Source: Ruminococcus sp. FMBCY1 (GTDB taxonomy: Bacteria; Bacillota; Clostridia; Oscillospirales; Acutalibacteraceae). Taken from it: a stretch of 64,000 nucleotides of DNA. Below are positions 8,141 through 16,259 of this stretch, in pieces. Position 1 is the stretch's first letter, and each line of letters begins with the position of its first letter. The translations under genes were made by a program, and so were the position numbers. The notes under the pieces are model-generated. The model did not search any database and had not been told where the DNA came from. It was given only the letters and a program-made list of their open reading frames with translations. The stretch lies in NCBI RefSeq assembly GCF_023921805.1, contig NZ_CP074197.1:744001-808000 (forward strand). Direction: 5' to 3'.

Positions 8141-9488
8141 TTATTTCACTTCCAATAATATTTTTAAACGGCAGCCACGCATATTGACTGCTATTTATGC
8201 AATGGTCGTGGCCGTCCTCGGGTGTGTTGTCTTTATCTTCTCGCCAGCTGTAAATTTCAAACTCGGCAATTGTATTCTTGCAATGCTCAAGCACAAGGAA
8301 ACAATCTTTTGCGAGCCAGCCGAGAACAAGATTGATACGGTCGATTATCTTTGTTTTCTTCCACGCATTTGCAAAATCATAAATACAGCCGTTTTGCCGC
8401 TTGTACTTCTGAAATTCGGTAATAGTCGCTTGGTCGGCGTTGTCGATGAATGCTGTTCTCGCAAAGCCCCACTCCTCCCGGTTGCGGTCAAGAAAAGCAA
8501 TAAAGTTTTTAACCGTATCACTCGGAGCAATCGGCGTTTGCATTTCAGCGTTGTTATAAACTCTTTCATCAAGCTGAACACACTTGCCCTTGTTTGTAAT
8601 ACCGAAAAAGGTCATTGCGATTGTGTCGGGTGACTTCTGCGAATATGCGGTGTCAAGTCCTGCCGTAAACTGAATAAAATGCTCGCTTTTACGGTCGGAG
8701 TTTAAAAACCGCTTTGCCCATTCTTTTGTTTTTATGTGCCTTGCCCTCTCAAAGTTTGAGAATACAAGCCCTGTTGCCCTGCCTCGCAATCCTAAGATTT
8801 TGTTTTTATAAAGCTTTGTTCCTTTTGGAGCAGAGGCTTTTTTCTTTTCAACCTGTTCGGGTGTAAGGCTTAAATTATCAGTAAAAGAAAAGAACCAGTA
8901 CCGCCAATCCGGCACAGGTTCTTCGTTAAGCTCCGCCATAATCTCGGGCGGAACATCTTTTGCGTATTTCTTAAACGGTCTTGAACGGTTTACAAATTCC
9001 TTGTAAACAGGCAAAGACGGGTCATCGGGGTTAAGTGTTGCAAGCAAATAGTCATTACGGGTTGACATCTCTCGGATAAACTCAATATCGGCGGTGTTTA
9101 TCTCATCAATATACACACAGCCAAATTGTGCACCGAGTACCATTTCCCATTTATCTCGACTGCTGTAGCCGAGAATATAGATAATTTTGCCCTCAAACTT
9201 GATATGCGGGAGCTTGTAGTCCTTGTCGCCGTTGCCACAGTAAACTGCGTTACGGTGCAGGTCGAGAATACCGTTATCCTGCTGAATGATAGTTTCCTCC
9301 GCCTTGCCGGTTGTCTTGGCGGCAATGGCATGTATCTTTTTGGAACTTTGCGACACCATTCGCATAAACTTTACACCGGCACCGACCGTTGTCTTGCCCG
9401 ATGCGGTAGTGCCCTCAAGAAATTCAGCCGACACATTTGTTGTGTTTATGAAGTCAATGTACTTTTGCGACAAAGGAAAGCTACTCAC
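8115..9488 (-). CDS. Phage terminase large subunit (PBSX family)
   Basis: 457 residues. The ATPase part has the Walker A-like TTASGKTT (about 28-35) and the Walker B CVYIDEIN (about 135-142). The C-terminal nuclease part has GLDTAYSQKSPDTIAM, where the Asp residues would bind the two metal ions, and a later AFIDNADQA. Together these translocate and cut phage DNA during packaging. The start overlaps the small subunit's stop, so the two are coupled. Length is typical of the PBSX/T4-like family. Confidence 0.88.
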   Translation of the reverse strand: MSSFPLSQKYIDFINTTNVSAEFLEGTTASGKTTVGAGVKFMRMVSQSSKKIHAIAAKTTGKAEETIIQQDNGILDLHRNAVYCGNGDKDYKLPHIKFEGKIIYILGYSSRDKWEMVLGAQFGCVYIDEINTADIEFIREMSTRNDYLLATLNPDDPSLPVYKEFVNRSRPFKKYAKDVPPEIMAELNEEPVPDWRYWFFSFTDNLSLTPEQVEKKKASAPKGTKLYKNKILGLRGRATGLVFSNFERARHIKTKEWAKRFLNSDRKSEHFIQFTAGLDTAYSQKSPDTIAMTFFGITNKGKCVQLDERVYNNAEMQTPIAPSDTVKNFIAFLDRNREEWGFARTAFIDNADQATITEFQKYKRQNGCIYDFANAWKKTKIIDRINLVLGWLAKDCFLVLEHCKNTIAEFEIYSWREDKDNTPEDGHDHCINSSQYAWLPFKNIIGSEINGADKQNG

Positions 9489-9876
9489 TCAAGCCCTCAC
9501 CGCCTAACTGTCTGAACACATCAGAGAGCTTTTCGGATTGCTCAACCTTTGCGTCAACCTTGACAATGTATTCACCAGTCATTTTGTTGAGTGTATCAAT
9601 CGCACGAATACGGTCTGACGGGTCCTGCTCGTCACTTCTTGCAATGTCAGAGAGAGCAACCTGTCTGTCTTTAGCACTCATAATGCGTTCATCTTTGAGC
9701 TTGTCGGATAACTCTTTGATGTATTTTGAAACTCCAACATTCTCCAACAATTCATACGCTCTTGCGTTTGCGTAATTTTCTGAATATCCTGCCTGTATCG
9801 CACTCTGAACGGTGTTACCGCTCTGCGCATAATATTCCGCAAACTTCCTCTGTCTTGCATTTAATTTGTCTTTCAC
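9481..9876 (-). CDS. Phage terminase small subunit
   Basis: 131 residues from a GTG at 9876, chosen because GGCGGTG precedes it and the protein then begins VKDKLNARQRKFAEYY, the classic start of this family. An N-terminal helix-turn-helix (TVQSAIQAGYSENYANARAY) recognises the packaging site. The C-terminal helices oligomerise and contact the large subunit. It is the first gene of the packaging/head operon. Confidence 0.85.
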   Translation of the reverse strand: MKDKLNARQRKFAEYYAQSGNTVQSAIQAGYSENYANARAYELLENVGVSKYIKELSDKLKDERIMSAKDRQVALSDIARSDEQDPSDRIRAIDTLNKMTGEYIVKVDAKVEQSEKLSDVFRQLGGEGLSE

Positions 9877-9910
9877 GGTATCACCGCCCTTTCTAAAAAT
9901 AAGCAAAAGA

Positions 9911-9938
9911 AAAGACAGCACATTTCTGTACTGTCTTT
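9911..9938 (-). terminator. Hairpin, probable terminator before the terminase genes
   Basis: On the minus strand AAAGACAG pairs with CTGTCTTT with a U-rich tail, ahead of the terminase small subunit and after the 131-residue gene at 10032-10427. It could separate the late regulatory genes from the packaging operon. Confidence 0.5.
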
Positions 9939-9943
9939 AAACA

Positions 9944-9971
9944 CAGGTTTCCGGAGTTGCACCGGAATCTG
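9944..9971. repeat. Short GC-rich inverted repeat upstream of terminase
   Basis: TTCCGG (9949-9954) and CCGGAA (9962-9967) form a stem around a seven-base loop, extended by CAG and CTG. It looks like a T-arm but lacks the TTCRANY loop, so it is not part of a tRNA. It may be a regulatory or packaging (pac/cos-proximal) element; nothing more can be said from sequence. Confidence 0.35.
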
Positions 9972-10031
9972 TAAAAACTGTTTTCCTATTTAAACTATCC
10001 CCTGCGTTTATAATATTATATCAATAAATTT

Positions 10032-10427
10032 CTAAATATTCAAGTGTTTTCTTTTTCTTTCCCATTTATTCAATAATACACTTACATATTTCTGTTCTTT
10101 ATCAGTCAATTGACGATCTCCAATTTCATTATGTTCATAACCCAAATGGGTATGTGGCATCATTCCATTATGAGGTCTACCTTTAACGTCAATTTGTTTT
10201 ATTCTTTCGCCGTAGTTGTCATAAAAAGTAACACTTTTGATGTTGCTCTGTTTGTCAAGAGTAGCATACACTCTATTTTTTGTCATAGTTTCCATAGGAG
10301 CTTTTATCGAAGTATTACCATTCATACGAATTACTTTTATTTCACCAAATTGAGCAACTGCTTTGTATTCCGTACCGTACTTTTTACCTTTATCGCTTAT
10401 TCCACTTGAAGAACCTCTTCCGCCCAT
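10032..10427 (-). CDS. Phage protein beginning MGGRGSSSG, unknown function
   Basis: 131 residues. The ATG at 10427 is preferred over an upstream start because AGGAGG lies 9 bases before it and it overlaps the TAA of the DUF4417 gene (TAATG). The Gly/Ser start (MGGRGSSSGISDKGKKYGT) is common at the C-terminal domains of phage head morphogenesis proteins and in small free-standing effector-like proteins. The second half contains PHTHLGYEHNEIGD, a His/Asp-rich stretch that could bind metal. No function is recognised; an effector or host-takeover protein is possible. Confidence 0.5.
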   Translation of the reverse strand: MGGRGSSSGISDKGKKYGTEYKAVAQFGEIKVIRMNGNTSIKAPMETMTKNRVYATLDKQSNIKSVTFYDNYGERIKQIDVKGRPHNGMMPHTHLGYEHNEIGDRQLTDKEQKYVSVLLNKWERKRKHLNI

Positions 10428-11050
10428 TATTCTGACCTCCTGAATTTTTCCTGAAATGATTTGATGTTGATGATGTTTCCAACACATTCTTCGGGGACTT
10501 TGCCGTAGAAGATGACCGTTTCAGGCTGTAAGCGTTCAATCATATCTTTGTAACCTTTCAAAAACAGTTCTTTGGCAATCTTGTTTTTCTGAGTGCCGAC
10601 ACTCGACACGGCGACTGTTCCGCCGCAAGGCTCGCCGTCAAAGCACCATTCAAAACTCTTTTCGTCGCTCCAACAAATTGTTGGTATTACTTCAATACCA
10701 TAAAGCTGTAAATATGCGCCTATCCAATGTTTGCGATAGTGGTTATAAATCTGCAACGCTTTCGGATAATCAGCGTAAAGGCTAAAATCAGGTGATAACA
10801 CACAATTGAATTTTTGTAGCCTCTCAATGTACCTGTCGGGTGTATTCCATAATCTTTGGAACTGGTAATCGTCCAAAAAGAAATGCACACCGCAGTTGTT
10901 CTGCTTACTGCTCAAAACTTCATTAAATCCGATAAAGTTGTTTTCTGTAATTTTTGTAGGCTCAATAATCGGGATGTCATATTCTCCTGCACCCTGAAAA
11001 ATCGCTCTTGTGCTATTTTCGTAACCTGTACCGCATTTGTCTTTATACAT
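10427..11050 (-). CDS. DUF4417-containing phage protein
   Basis: 207 residues from ATG at 11050 (GGGGTGG upstream; an in-frame GTG three codons earlier is less well placed). Motifs GVHFFLDDYQFQRLW, CVLSPDFSLYAD and VSSVGTQKNK match the DUF4417 family of phage and mobile element proteins, which has no assigned biochemical role. The VSSVGTQ segment and Asp-rich strands suggest a nucleotide- or sugar-binding alpha/beta fold. It is the first gene after a terminator (11071-11094). Confidence 0.65.
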   Translation of the reverse strand: MYKDKCGTGYENSTRAIFQGAGEYDIPIIEPTKITENNFIGFNEVLSSKQNNCGVHFFLDDYQFQRLWNTPDRYIERLQKFNCVLSPDFSLYADYPKALQIYNHYRKHWIGAYLQLYGIEVIPTICWSDEKSFEWCFDGEPCGGTVAVSSVGTQKNKIAKELFLKGYKDMIERLQPETVIFYGKVPEECVGNIINIKSFQEKFRRSE

Positions 11051-11070
11051 TAATTCCACCCCGCAAAAGC

Positions 11071-11094
11071 AAAACCGCCCTCAACGAGAGCGGT
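11071..11094 (-). terminator. Rho-independent terminator
   Basis: Minus strand ACCGCTCTC pairs with GAGGGCGGT, followed by TTTGCTTTT. It ends the transcript that includes the sigma-like regulator at 11195-11560. Confidence 0.65.
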
Positions 11095-11127
11095 CTGCCG
11101 TTATTTTTGAAAAAGGAGAACTACAAA

Positions 11128-11220
11128 ATGTCTCTTATTATCAATTTCTTCATTTTATATTATACTGCACCTAAACCGAAAAACCGAACAACTTTTACCA
11201 ACGGTGGCGGTTGCACATAA
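11128..11220 (+). CDS. Small hydrophobic peptide on the opposite strand
   Basis: 30 codons, MSLIINFFILYYTAP then a polar tail ending GGGCT. It is preceded by AAAAAGGAGAACTACAAA, a textbook ribosome site, and lies in the only gap of this minus-strand region, antisense to the last 26 bases of the neighbouring gene. The N-terminal 14 residues are a short hydrophobic segment followed by PKPKNR. This is the build of small membrane peptides such as type I toxins or phage small inner-membrane proteins. Translation is not proven. Confidence 0.45.
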   Translation: MSLIINFFILYYTAPKPKNRTTFTNGGGCT

Positions 11221-11560
11221 TTCTTATGTTATCCGGTGTATTTATTCCGCCTGTATCAACTGCTATCTTCGCCCAGCTGTATCGCAAGCTAAGGTGCATA
11301 AACAAACAGTTCTCCACAAAATCGTCACGAGATAGGCTGTTGAGCGCTGCGTTTCGGCGGATTTCAAGGTTTTGTATCTCTCTCTGAATATCTGCAATCT
11401 GCACCACCGCATTGCCTACCTTGTCGGAGGTCTGACCTGACGGAACGATTCGTTCACCCAGCGTGCCTGCTGTGTTATCCGCCTCGGCAGAAATGCGTAC
11501 TATCTTCGCCCTCAGTCTCGAAATCTCTCGGTTAATCTCCTTAATCTCTTTAGCCGTCAA
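11195..11560 (-). CDS. Phage sigma-like / DUF1492-type transcription regulator
   Basis: 121 residues. The first 70 form a coiled coil (MTAKEIKEINREISRLRAK). The C-terminus has YSWAKIAVDTGGINTPDNIRIMC, a sigma-70 region 4-like helix-turn-helix seen in phage late-gene activators and DUF1492 proteins. It is placed immediately before the terminase-head operon, which fits a regulator of late transcription. The family name is from memory of the C-terminal motif. Confidence 0.6.
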   Translation of the reverse strand: MTAKEIKEINREISRLRAKIVRISAEADNTAGTLGERIVPSGQTSDKVGNAVVQIADIQREIQNLEIRRNAALNSLSRDDFVENCLFMHLSLRYSWAKIAVDTGGINTPDNIRIMCNRHRW

Positions 11561-11736
11561 GTTATCACCTCCAAATCACCAAGATAATCAGCCACAATTC
11601 CGAATGCAATCAGCATTCCCTCGCTTATGTAATAATGTTTGTCCTTTCTGCTTTTGCTGTCATTATATCCGCTCATCTTCTCCTGTTCACTTTCTATGCG
11701 TTCAGATATTTCTGCTTTCAGTTCGTCAAGTGTCAT
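11557..11736 (-). CDS. Small phage protein, unknown function
   Basis: 59 residues from MTLDELKAEISERIE at 11736, preferred to an upstream in-frame ATG because AAAAAAGGAGCAAAACA precedes it. It is helical and acidic with a central GYNDSKSRKDKHYYISEG. It overlaps the following regulator gene by four bases. No family recognised. Confidence 0.5.
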   Translation of the reverse strand: MTLDELKAEISERIESEQEKMSGYNDSKSRKDKHYYISEGMLIAFGIVADYLGDLEVIT

Positions 11737-11962
11737 TGTTTTGCTCCTTTTTTCTCTCCTCAATTCTTCTTTTGTGTACTATTTCTTTCTGTATCATAGC
11801 GTTATATTCTTCCTCGCCGATAATTTCCTTGAAACAGCTTTCGCAATAATCTAAATTAAATCTGCCGCCGTATGTAGTGTATGGTCTTACGGTTAATTCA
11901 ACTTTTCTGTGGTCGCCGTATTTTAATTGTTTTCCGCACTTGTTGCAAAAGGTCTTAATCAT
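11726..11962 (-). CDS. Small phage zinc-binding protein
   Basis: 78 residues from MIKTFCNKCGKQLKYGD at 11962; the ATG overlaps the end of the upstream gene (GCAGATGATTAA). Two CxxC pairs (CNKC near residue 6 and CESC near residue 41) form a probable zinc ribbon, followed by a basic helical tail. Such small ribbons are common in phage early and middle regions; the target is unknown. Confidence 0.55.
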   Translation of the reverse strand: MIKTFCNKCGKQLKYGDHRKVELTVRPYTTYGGRFNLDYCESCFKEIIGEEEYNAMIQKEIVHKRRIEERKKEQNNDT

Positions 11963-12383
11963 CTGCTTTCTCCTCCTCTCTATCCATTCTCGCACCGCAA
12001 TGTGGGCAATAGTTTTCAAATTGATAACGGTTGTTAATGACTTGATAAACAACATCTCTCCCGCAAGTTAAGCAGTATGCTTCCGCTTCACCTACTTTTC
12101 TCTCTTTCTTTTTTACCCACTTTGAGAGTTTAACTTCGTCAACAACTTTAAGTTTAATTTTTATACGACTGATTTTTTTAATATGGGACAATCTAAAAAC
12201 ACAATTACTAACAACCTTATCCCCACAAGTGCAGAAATATCGTAACTTTGGTATTGACAAATTAGCGTCATTTTCAAAGGCTTTTTCACTTGTTTTATGT
12301 AAAATGCCCTCAATCACCGTTCCGTCAAAAAGTACGATTTCAACATATTTTCCTAAATGTCTTTCGAGTTCATATCTTGTCAT
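11955..12383 (-). CDS. Phage protein with LSm-like N-terminus and C-terminal zinc ribbon
   Basis: 142 residues. The N-terminal 60 (LGKYVEIVLFDGTVIEGILHK) look like a small beta barrel of Sm/Hfq type, as judged by the strand pattern V-I-L-F-DG-x-x-x-G. The C-terminal part has CLTC and CPHC (about 105-132), a zinc ribbon. A role in RNA or DNA binding is plausible. Function not established. Confidence 0.5.
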   Translation of the reverse strand: MTRYELERHLGKYVEIVLFDGTVIEGILHKTSEKAFENDANLSIPKLRYFCTCGDKVVSNCVFRLSHIKKISRIKIKLKVVDEVKLSKWVKKKERKVGEAEAYCLTCGRDVVYQVINNRYQFENYCPHCGARMDREEEKADD

Positions 12384-12388
12384 AATTT

Positions 12389-12457
12389 TTACTCCTTTAA
12401 AGTTCTGACTTTTTCGCCATATCTGCGAGTTTGACCTCTGAATAATATTTCTCTCAT
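12389..12457 (-). pseudogene. YopX-like micro-ORF, probably a truncated remnant
   Basis: 22 codons, MREILFRGQTRRYGEKVRTL then a stop, preceded by AAGGAGGATATT. The first 20 residues match the invariable start of phage YopX-family proteins, which are normally about 130 residues. Here the reading frame stops at once, and the next gene starts a few bases later. It is either a decayed YopX gene or a leader peptide that couples translation. Confidence 0.45.
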
Positions 12458-12467
12458 AATATCCTCC

Positions 12468-12743
12468 TTAAATTCTTCCAAGCCTTTCGAGTGCCGTATA
12501 TTCTCCGTAGCTTAAGTGTGTTCCGTGCCGCTTATTATACAAATTGATTTTCTTGCATTTTTCTTCAAGTGTATCGGATTTATTGTAATTGCGTGCGGCT
12601 GTTTTTCTTAATTTGCTGTTTTTGATGATTTCTCTGTGCTGTTGTTTTCTCATTTCAACACCGCACTCGGTGCAGTATTTTTGATTTGCACTTCTTTTTT
12701 CAAATGCTTGCATACATAATTCGCAGATTGCCTGCTGTTTCAT
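12468..12743 (-). CDS. Small phage zinc-ribbon protein
   Basis: 91 residues with CELC (7-10) and CTEC (24-27) forming a zinc ribbon, followed by a basic helical region (KLRKTAARNYNKSDTLEEKCKK) and a final segment THLSYGEYTALERLG. The last motif is common in small phage proteins found between replication and late genes. The start overlaps the end of the upstream gene by four bases. Likely a nucleic acid binding accessory protein. Confidence 0.55.
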   Translation of the reverse strand: MKQQAICELCMQAFEKRSANQKYCTECGVEMRKQQHREIIKNSKLRKTAARNYNKSDTLEEKCKKINLYNKRHGTHLSYGEYTALERLGRI

Positions 12744-13156
12744 TCTTTCATCTCCTTTACCTTTTCACTTATTCTTTTAACAAATCCGTTCTCATTTGTT
12801 AATAGCTCTATCGTCTGCAACGCAAGGCTTAGCATTTCGTCTTTGGTTGCCGCCTGCTTGTACATCTTGCGAACGAGATCGGCGGATTTCTTTATATTGT
12901 CCTGTATTCTCGTACACAGTCTTAAATACTCCTCGCCCTCATCGTGGTACTGTCTGTACTCACTCTGCAATTCCTGTTGAAGTTTCAGGCAAGTAATCAT
13001 ATCCCACCCCTTGTGGCGGTTGTTGTAACCGAGTTTTGCAAGTTTTGAAAAGTATTTGTATTCGGCAGGCGGATAGTCGGTATAATCAAGCTGACCGTCA
13101 ATAGCTTTATCCTCAAGCCTTGCAAACTCTGTTTTGTCTTTAAAATTTGGTTTCAT
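12740..13156 (-). CDS. Conserved phage protein, unknown function
   Basis: 138 residues, helical. It starts MKPNFKDKTEFARLEDK and contains YFSKLAKLGYNNRHKGWD, a pattern seen in small proteins downstream of phage primases. AGGGAGGAAT precedes the ATG. It is the first gene after the 125-bp repeat that follows the primase. No motif gives a function. Confidence 0.5.
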   Translation of the reverse strand: MKPNFKDKTEFARLEDKAIDGQLDYTDYPPAEYKYFSKLAKLGYNNRHKGWDMITCLKLQQELQSEYRQYHDEGEEYLRLCTRIQDNIKKSADLVRKMYKQAATKDEMLSLALQTIELLTNENGFVKRISEKVKEMKE

Positions 13157-13167
13157 ATATTCCTCCC

Positions 13168-13292
13168 TGCGGAGGCTTGTGGTGGGTTGAAGCCATTTTT
13201 AAATAACCCTTTATATATATAATATTTTTATTTTTCTTATACGAAAGGTTATAAAACCCCTCAAACCCTCCTCAAGCCACCACACTAACATT
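13168..13292. repeat. 125-bp repeat, copy A (inverted relative to copy B)
   Basis: This 125-bp sequence is present again in reverse complement at 24831-24955, with one mismatch near 13259 and no gaps. It starts with the last eight bases of the primase gene (AATGTTAG on the minus strand) and covers the rest of the intergenic space. It has an AT-rich core (about 13196-13250) bordered by imperfect inverted arms GGCTTGTGGTGGGTTGA and TCAAACCCTCCTCAAGCC. Such a build suits a replication origin or a recombination target. Confidence 0.9.
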
Positions 13293-15597
13293 CAGAACGA
13301 ATAGAAATACCGGTGAAATAATTGTAATTTCTTCCCTTTATCTTCTCAAATCGTTTGGCAAGTTCGGTGCTGAACTTGGTATTTGACATACAATATTCGT
13401 TGTTGCTGTCTGCCCACGATGCATAGGCGGCATACAGCATACTTGCCTGTACAGTGCCCTCAAGAGTACATTTATCCTCGATAAAAGCAGAAATAACATC
13501 CATTTCACGCCTGTACTCTCTCACGCTCTTTAATACAGCGGCGGGCATTTGCAGGCCCTCTCTCTGCCACATCAGACAGCCGTCAATGCACCATTTAAAA
13601 ATCGCTGTCATCTCCGCCTTTAGCTTATGCGTAAGGTTTTTATCTACCTTGTCCTCGGGTATCTGCACATTGAACGGTATCATATGTATTCTTCGCCAAA
13701 TGCCTGTGTCTGTGCCTCTGATAATAGGTTTATGGTTTGTCGCCATCCATAATTTGAACTCGGGTTTAAACTCAAATTCCTCACTGTACAGCTTTCTTGC
13801 CGTTACCGTATCGTCACCTGTAAGCTGTTTTAAAAGTCCCTCATTCAGCCGCACACCCTCATTTGGCTCTACAGATGTAACAAGTCTTGCGCCCTTTAAT
13901 CGTGCAATGTCGCTGTTTATGGCATTGCTCTGCGAGCTTTTCACCATAATGGTTTCGGGCTGAATATTCGCCGCATAATCGCCGAAAACATCTCTTATTA
14001 CATCAATAAAAGTACTCTTGCCGTTTCGACCTGTACCGTAAAGAAAAAATGCACATTGTTCCGCCGTTGAGCCTGTCAGACTGTAGCCTACCGCCTTTTG
14101 AATGTATCTGATTAAGTCTTTGTCGCCTGCAAAAATATCGTCAAGGAACGCAAGCCAACGAGGGCAGTCGGCAGCTTCGGCGCAATCGACCGAAGTAATC
14201 TTTGTAAAGTAATATTCGGGGTTATGTGCCTTTACATCGCCGTTTTTCAGATTAATAATTCCGCTTGGCGTGTTGAGTGCCATTTTGTATCTGTCCATTT
14301 GTATCGGCAAAATTGGAAGATGATGTTCAATTTCGTTGAGCATTGCTTTTTTTGACTTATTTGAACGGCTTGATTTCATATGCTTTTCAAATGCTTTCGC
14401 CATATCTCCGCCGCTCTCTTCATCAGCCTGCAAGTAAAGCTTTGCCTCGGCTTTCATAGCCTCAACGCACTTATCTGCCATTCTTAAGATAACACCGAGA
14501 TTGTCAACGCTCCACCTCATTGAATTATAAAAATACCATTTCTTTTCCGTATAGCAGTAGCGAACATTTTCGCCAAACAGGTCAACAAACCTTTCTGCGT
14601 TGCCCATATCGTCAAATGTATATGCACGCATTTTTTCTTCGTCAACAGTCTGAATAACCTTGCCGTTGCCTATTGAAATCGAATAATCGTTTTGTTTTTT
14701 AGGGTTATAGGTCTGACTGCAACCCGATATTGCTTTTTGCAGGGTGATTACTCCGTATGTAGTGCCTGACTGCTTTCTGTCCCACTTGTCACGCATTAAA
14801 CCCGATTGGCGGAAAATTGCGTCCATTTTTTCGGCATCGCAGCCGCACCAAAAGGCAAGCATATTGCAAAATGCCATATCCGCCTCGCTCTGTGATGAGT
14901 AAGCCGAAAAGTCACCGCTGTACAGAGCCTTGAAAAGACTGCCGTTCTTAGCGCTGCAGGCGGCTCTGACGATGTCATCAACGGAATTTAAATTGACCGT
15001 AATATTCTTGTTCGGCTTAGGCTCTGCCGCCTTGCCGAGATATTTGGAGTGCAACGGCTTAACACTCTCGGTACAATCGTTGATGTATCCGTATTCCGAG
15101 CAGTAGTTTCCTGTCACAACGAAAAATCTGCCGTTCTCGTACATTTCAAAACCGCCCGAATCATTCTTTGCCTTTCTTCTGCCCTCGGGAAGAGTTCCCT
15201 TGCAAATTATATGAACGCCTGTTTTGCTCTGCGAAAATTCTGTGTAGCTCTGTAAAGTGTTCACGAACTCGCTGATTATGTTGTCAGCTCCGCCGTTTTG
15301 GTAATCCTGAATGTCATTCGGCATATCGTCAAGGTCAACACCGAAAAACGGTGAATTTGAGAACATAAAGCCTATGCCCGAATATTTGGCGGATTCTCTG
15401 ACAGCGGTTTCAAAATCCGACCAAGTGTCGGGATTGTTTGACTGGGCAAGTCCGCCCGTCTTTGGATTGACGGGCTTCTTAGAAATGCCGCTGTGCGACT
15501 TCGGGTCAGGGTATGCCTGCCAACACACCCAATTTTTATAGCCTTTTAATTCCTGCGGAATTGCACTGTATTTATCGTTAAAATTTGTAAATCCCAT
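13285..15597 (-). CDS. Phage DNA primase-helicase (prim-pol N-terminus, D5/SF3 helicase C-terminus)
   Basis: 770 residues. The N-terminal 170 are an archaeo-eukaryotic type primase/polymerase domain (NWVCWQAYPDPKSHSGISKK; catalytic acidic pair GVDLDD). A PriCT-like linker follows. The second half is a D5-type superfamily 3 helicase with Walker A FLYGTGRNGKS (about 490-500), downstream acidic motifs and MATNHKP. It should start and drive phage DNA replication. It is the last gene of the early operon, and its stop codon lies inside the 125-bp repeat. AAGGAGGTATAAAAT precedes the start. Confidence 0.85.
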   Translation of the reverse strand: MGFTNFNDKYSAIPQELKGYKNWVCWQAYPDPKSHSGISKKPVNPKTGGLAQSNNPDTWSDFETAVRESAKYSGIGFMFSNSPFFGVDLDDMPNDIQDYQNGGADNIISEFVNTLQSYTEFSQSKTGVHIICKGTLPEGRRKAKNDSGGFEMYENGRFFVVTGNYCSEYGYINDCTESVKPLHSKYLGKAAEPKPNKNITVNLNSVDDIVRAACSAKNGSLFKALYSGDFSAYSSQSEADMAFCNMLAFWCGCDAEKMDAIFRQSGLMRDKWDRKQSGTTYGVITLQKAISGCSQTYNPKKQNDYSISIGNGKVIQTVDEEKMRAYTFDDMGNAERFVDLFGENVRYCYTEKKWYFYNSMRWSVDNLGVILRMADKCVEAMKAEAKLYLQADEESGGDMAKAFEKHMKSSRSNKSKKAMLNEIEHHLPILPIQMDRYKMALNTPSGIINLKNGDVKAHNPEYYFTKITSVDCAEAADCPRWLAFLDDIFAGDKDLIRYIQKAVGYSLTGSTAEQCAFFLYGTGRNGKSTFIDVIRDVFGDYAANIQPETIMVKSSQSNAINSDIARLKGARLVTSVEPNEGVRLNEGLLKQLTGDDTVTARKLYSEEFEFKPEFKLWMATNHKPIIRGTDTGIWRRIHMIPFNVQIPEDKVDKNLTHKLKAEMTAIFKWCIDGCLMWQREGLQMPAAVLKSVREYRREMDVISAFIEDKCTLEGTVQASMLYAAYASWADSNNEYCMSNTKFSTELAKRFEKIKGRNYNYFTGISIRSEC

Positions 15598-15696
15598 ATT
15601 TTATACCTCCTTATGGATTCTTATGAATTTCATATGTACCGACTTAAAATTCAAAAGTTGCATAAATTAGTGCAATTTCCGTAAAAATTTTCTGAA

Positions 15697-16257
15697 TTAA
15701 AACGGTAAATCATCATCAAGCGGCATATCCGTAAAGCCTTGATTTGTCGGCTGTGCAGATGCATAGCTTTGCTGTGGCTGTGCATAGGCTGTAGCTGTAT
15801 TGGTCGTCGTCTGCTTTGGAATATGCTTTACAGTCGGATATTTTGTAGGATTTCTCCAGCTTACTCGCTCCTGTGTTTTTCCGTTGTATTCTTCGTGCTT
15901 TATAGTTACACGCATTGGCTTATTGACAAGCTCACCGCAGAACTGCTCAAGGCTGTCGTACTCCTTGCCATCGGGAAGTCCTGCCGCCTTGCCGAGTGCC
16001 ATAATCTGACCATAGCTGTATCCCTTGACCTGCAAGTCTGCGTTTGTAGGCTCTTTCTTCTTCCACAATGTATCAAATATATATCCATTTTTATAGTTCT
16101 GCTCAACATCATTTCTGATTACCATTGAGATGTTCAGATTTTCTTTGCCATTCTTTGTTACTCTCTCCTCAACCTTAGCGATAAGGCACTCATAATCGCC
16201 CTCCGGCTTGATTGAGCTGCCCTGTGTTGCTTCGTTCCAGTTTGATTTAAAACCCAT
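15697..16257 (-). CDS. DUF669 protein, probable phage single-strand DNA binding protein
   Basis: 186 residues starting MGFKSNWNEATQGSSIKPEG. The N-terminal 130 form an OB-like beta-rich domain typical of DUF669, and a Gln/Ala/Pro-rich spacer (about 150-175) leads to an acidic tail MPLDDDLPF. That acidic tip is the hallmark of SSB-like proteins that recruit partners. Set between the helicase-nuclease genes and the primase, it very likely coats single strands at the phage fork. Confidence 0.75.
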   Translation of the reverse strand: MGFKSNWNEATQGSSIKPEGDYECLIAKVEERVTKNGKENLNISMVIRNDVEQNYKNGYIFDTLWKKKEPTNADLQVKGYSYGQIMALGKAAGLPDGKEYDSLEQFCGELVNKPMRVTIKHEEYNGKTQERVSWRNPTKYPTVKHIPKQTTTNTATAYAQPQQSYASAQPTNQGFTDMPLDDDLPF

Positions 16258-16259
16258 GA

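Noticed and set aside
9944..9971. T-arm of a phage tRNA
   Set aside because: The seven-base loop is not TTCRANY, and no cloverleaf can be built around it.
13168..13292. MITE or IS copy
   Set aside because: The repeat begins inside the primase coding end and shows no target duplication, so a transposition origin is less likely than a phage-specific duplication; not excluded fully.
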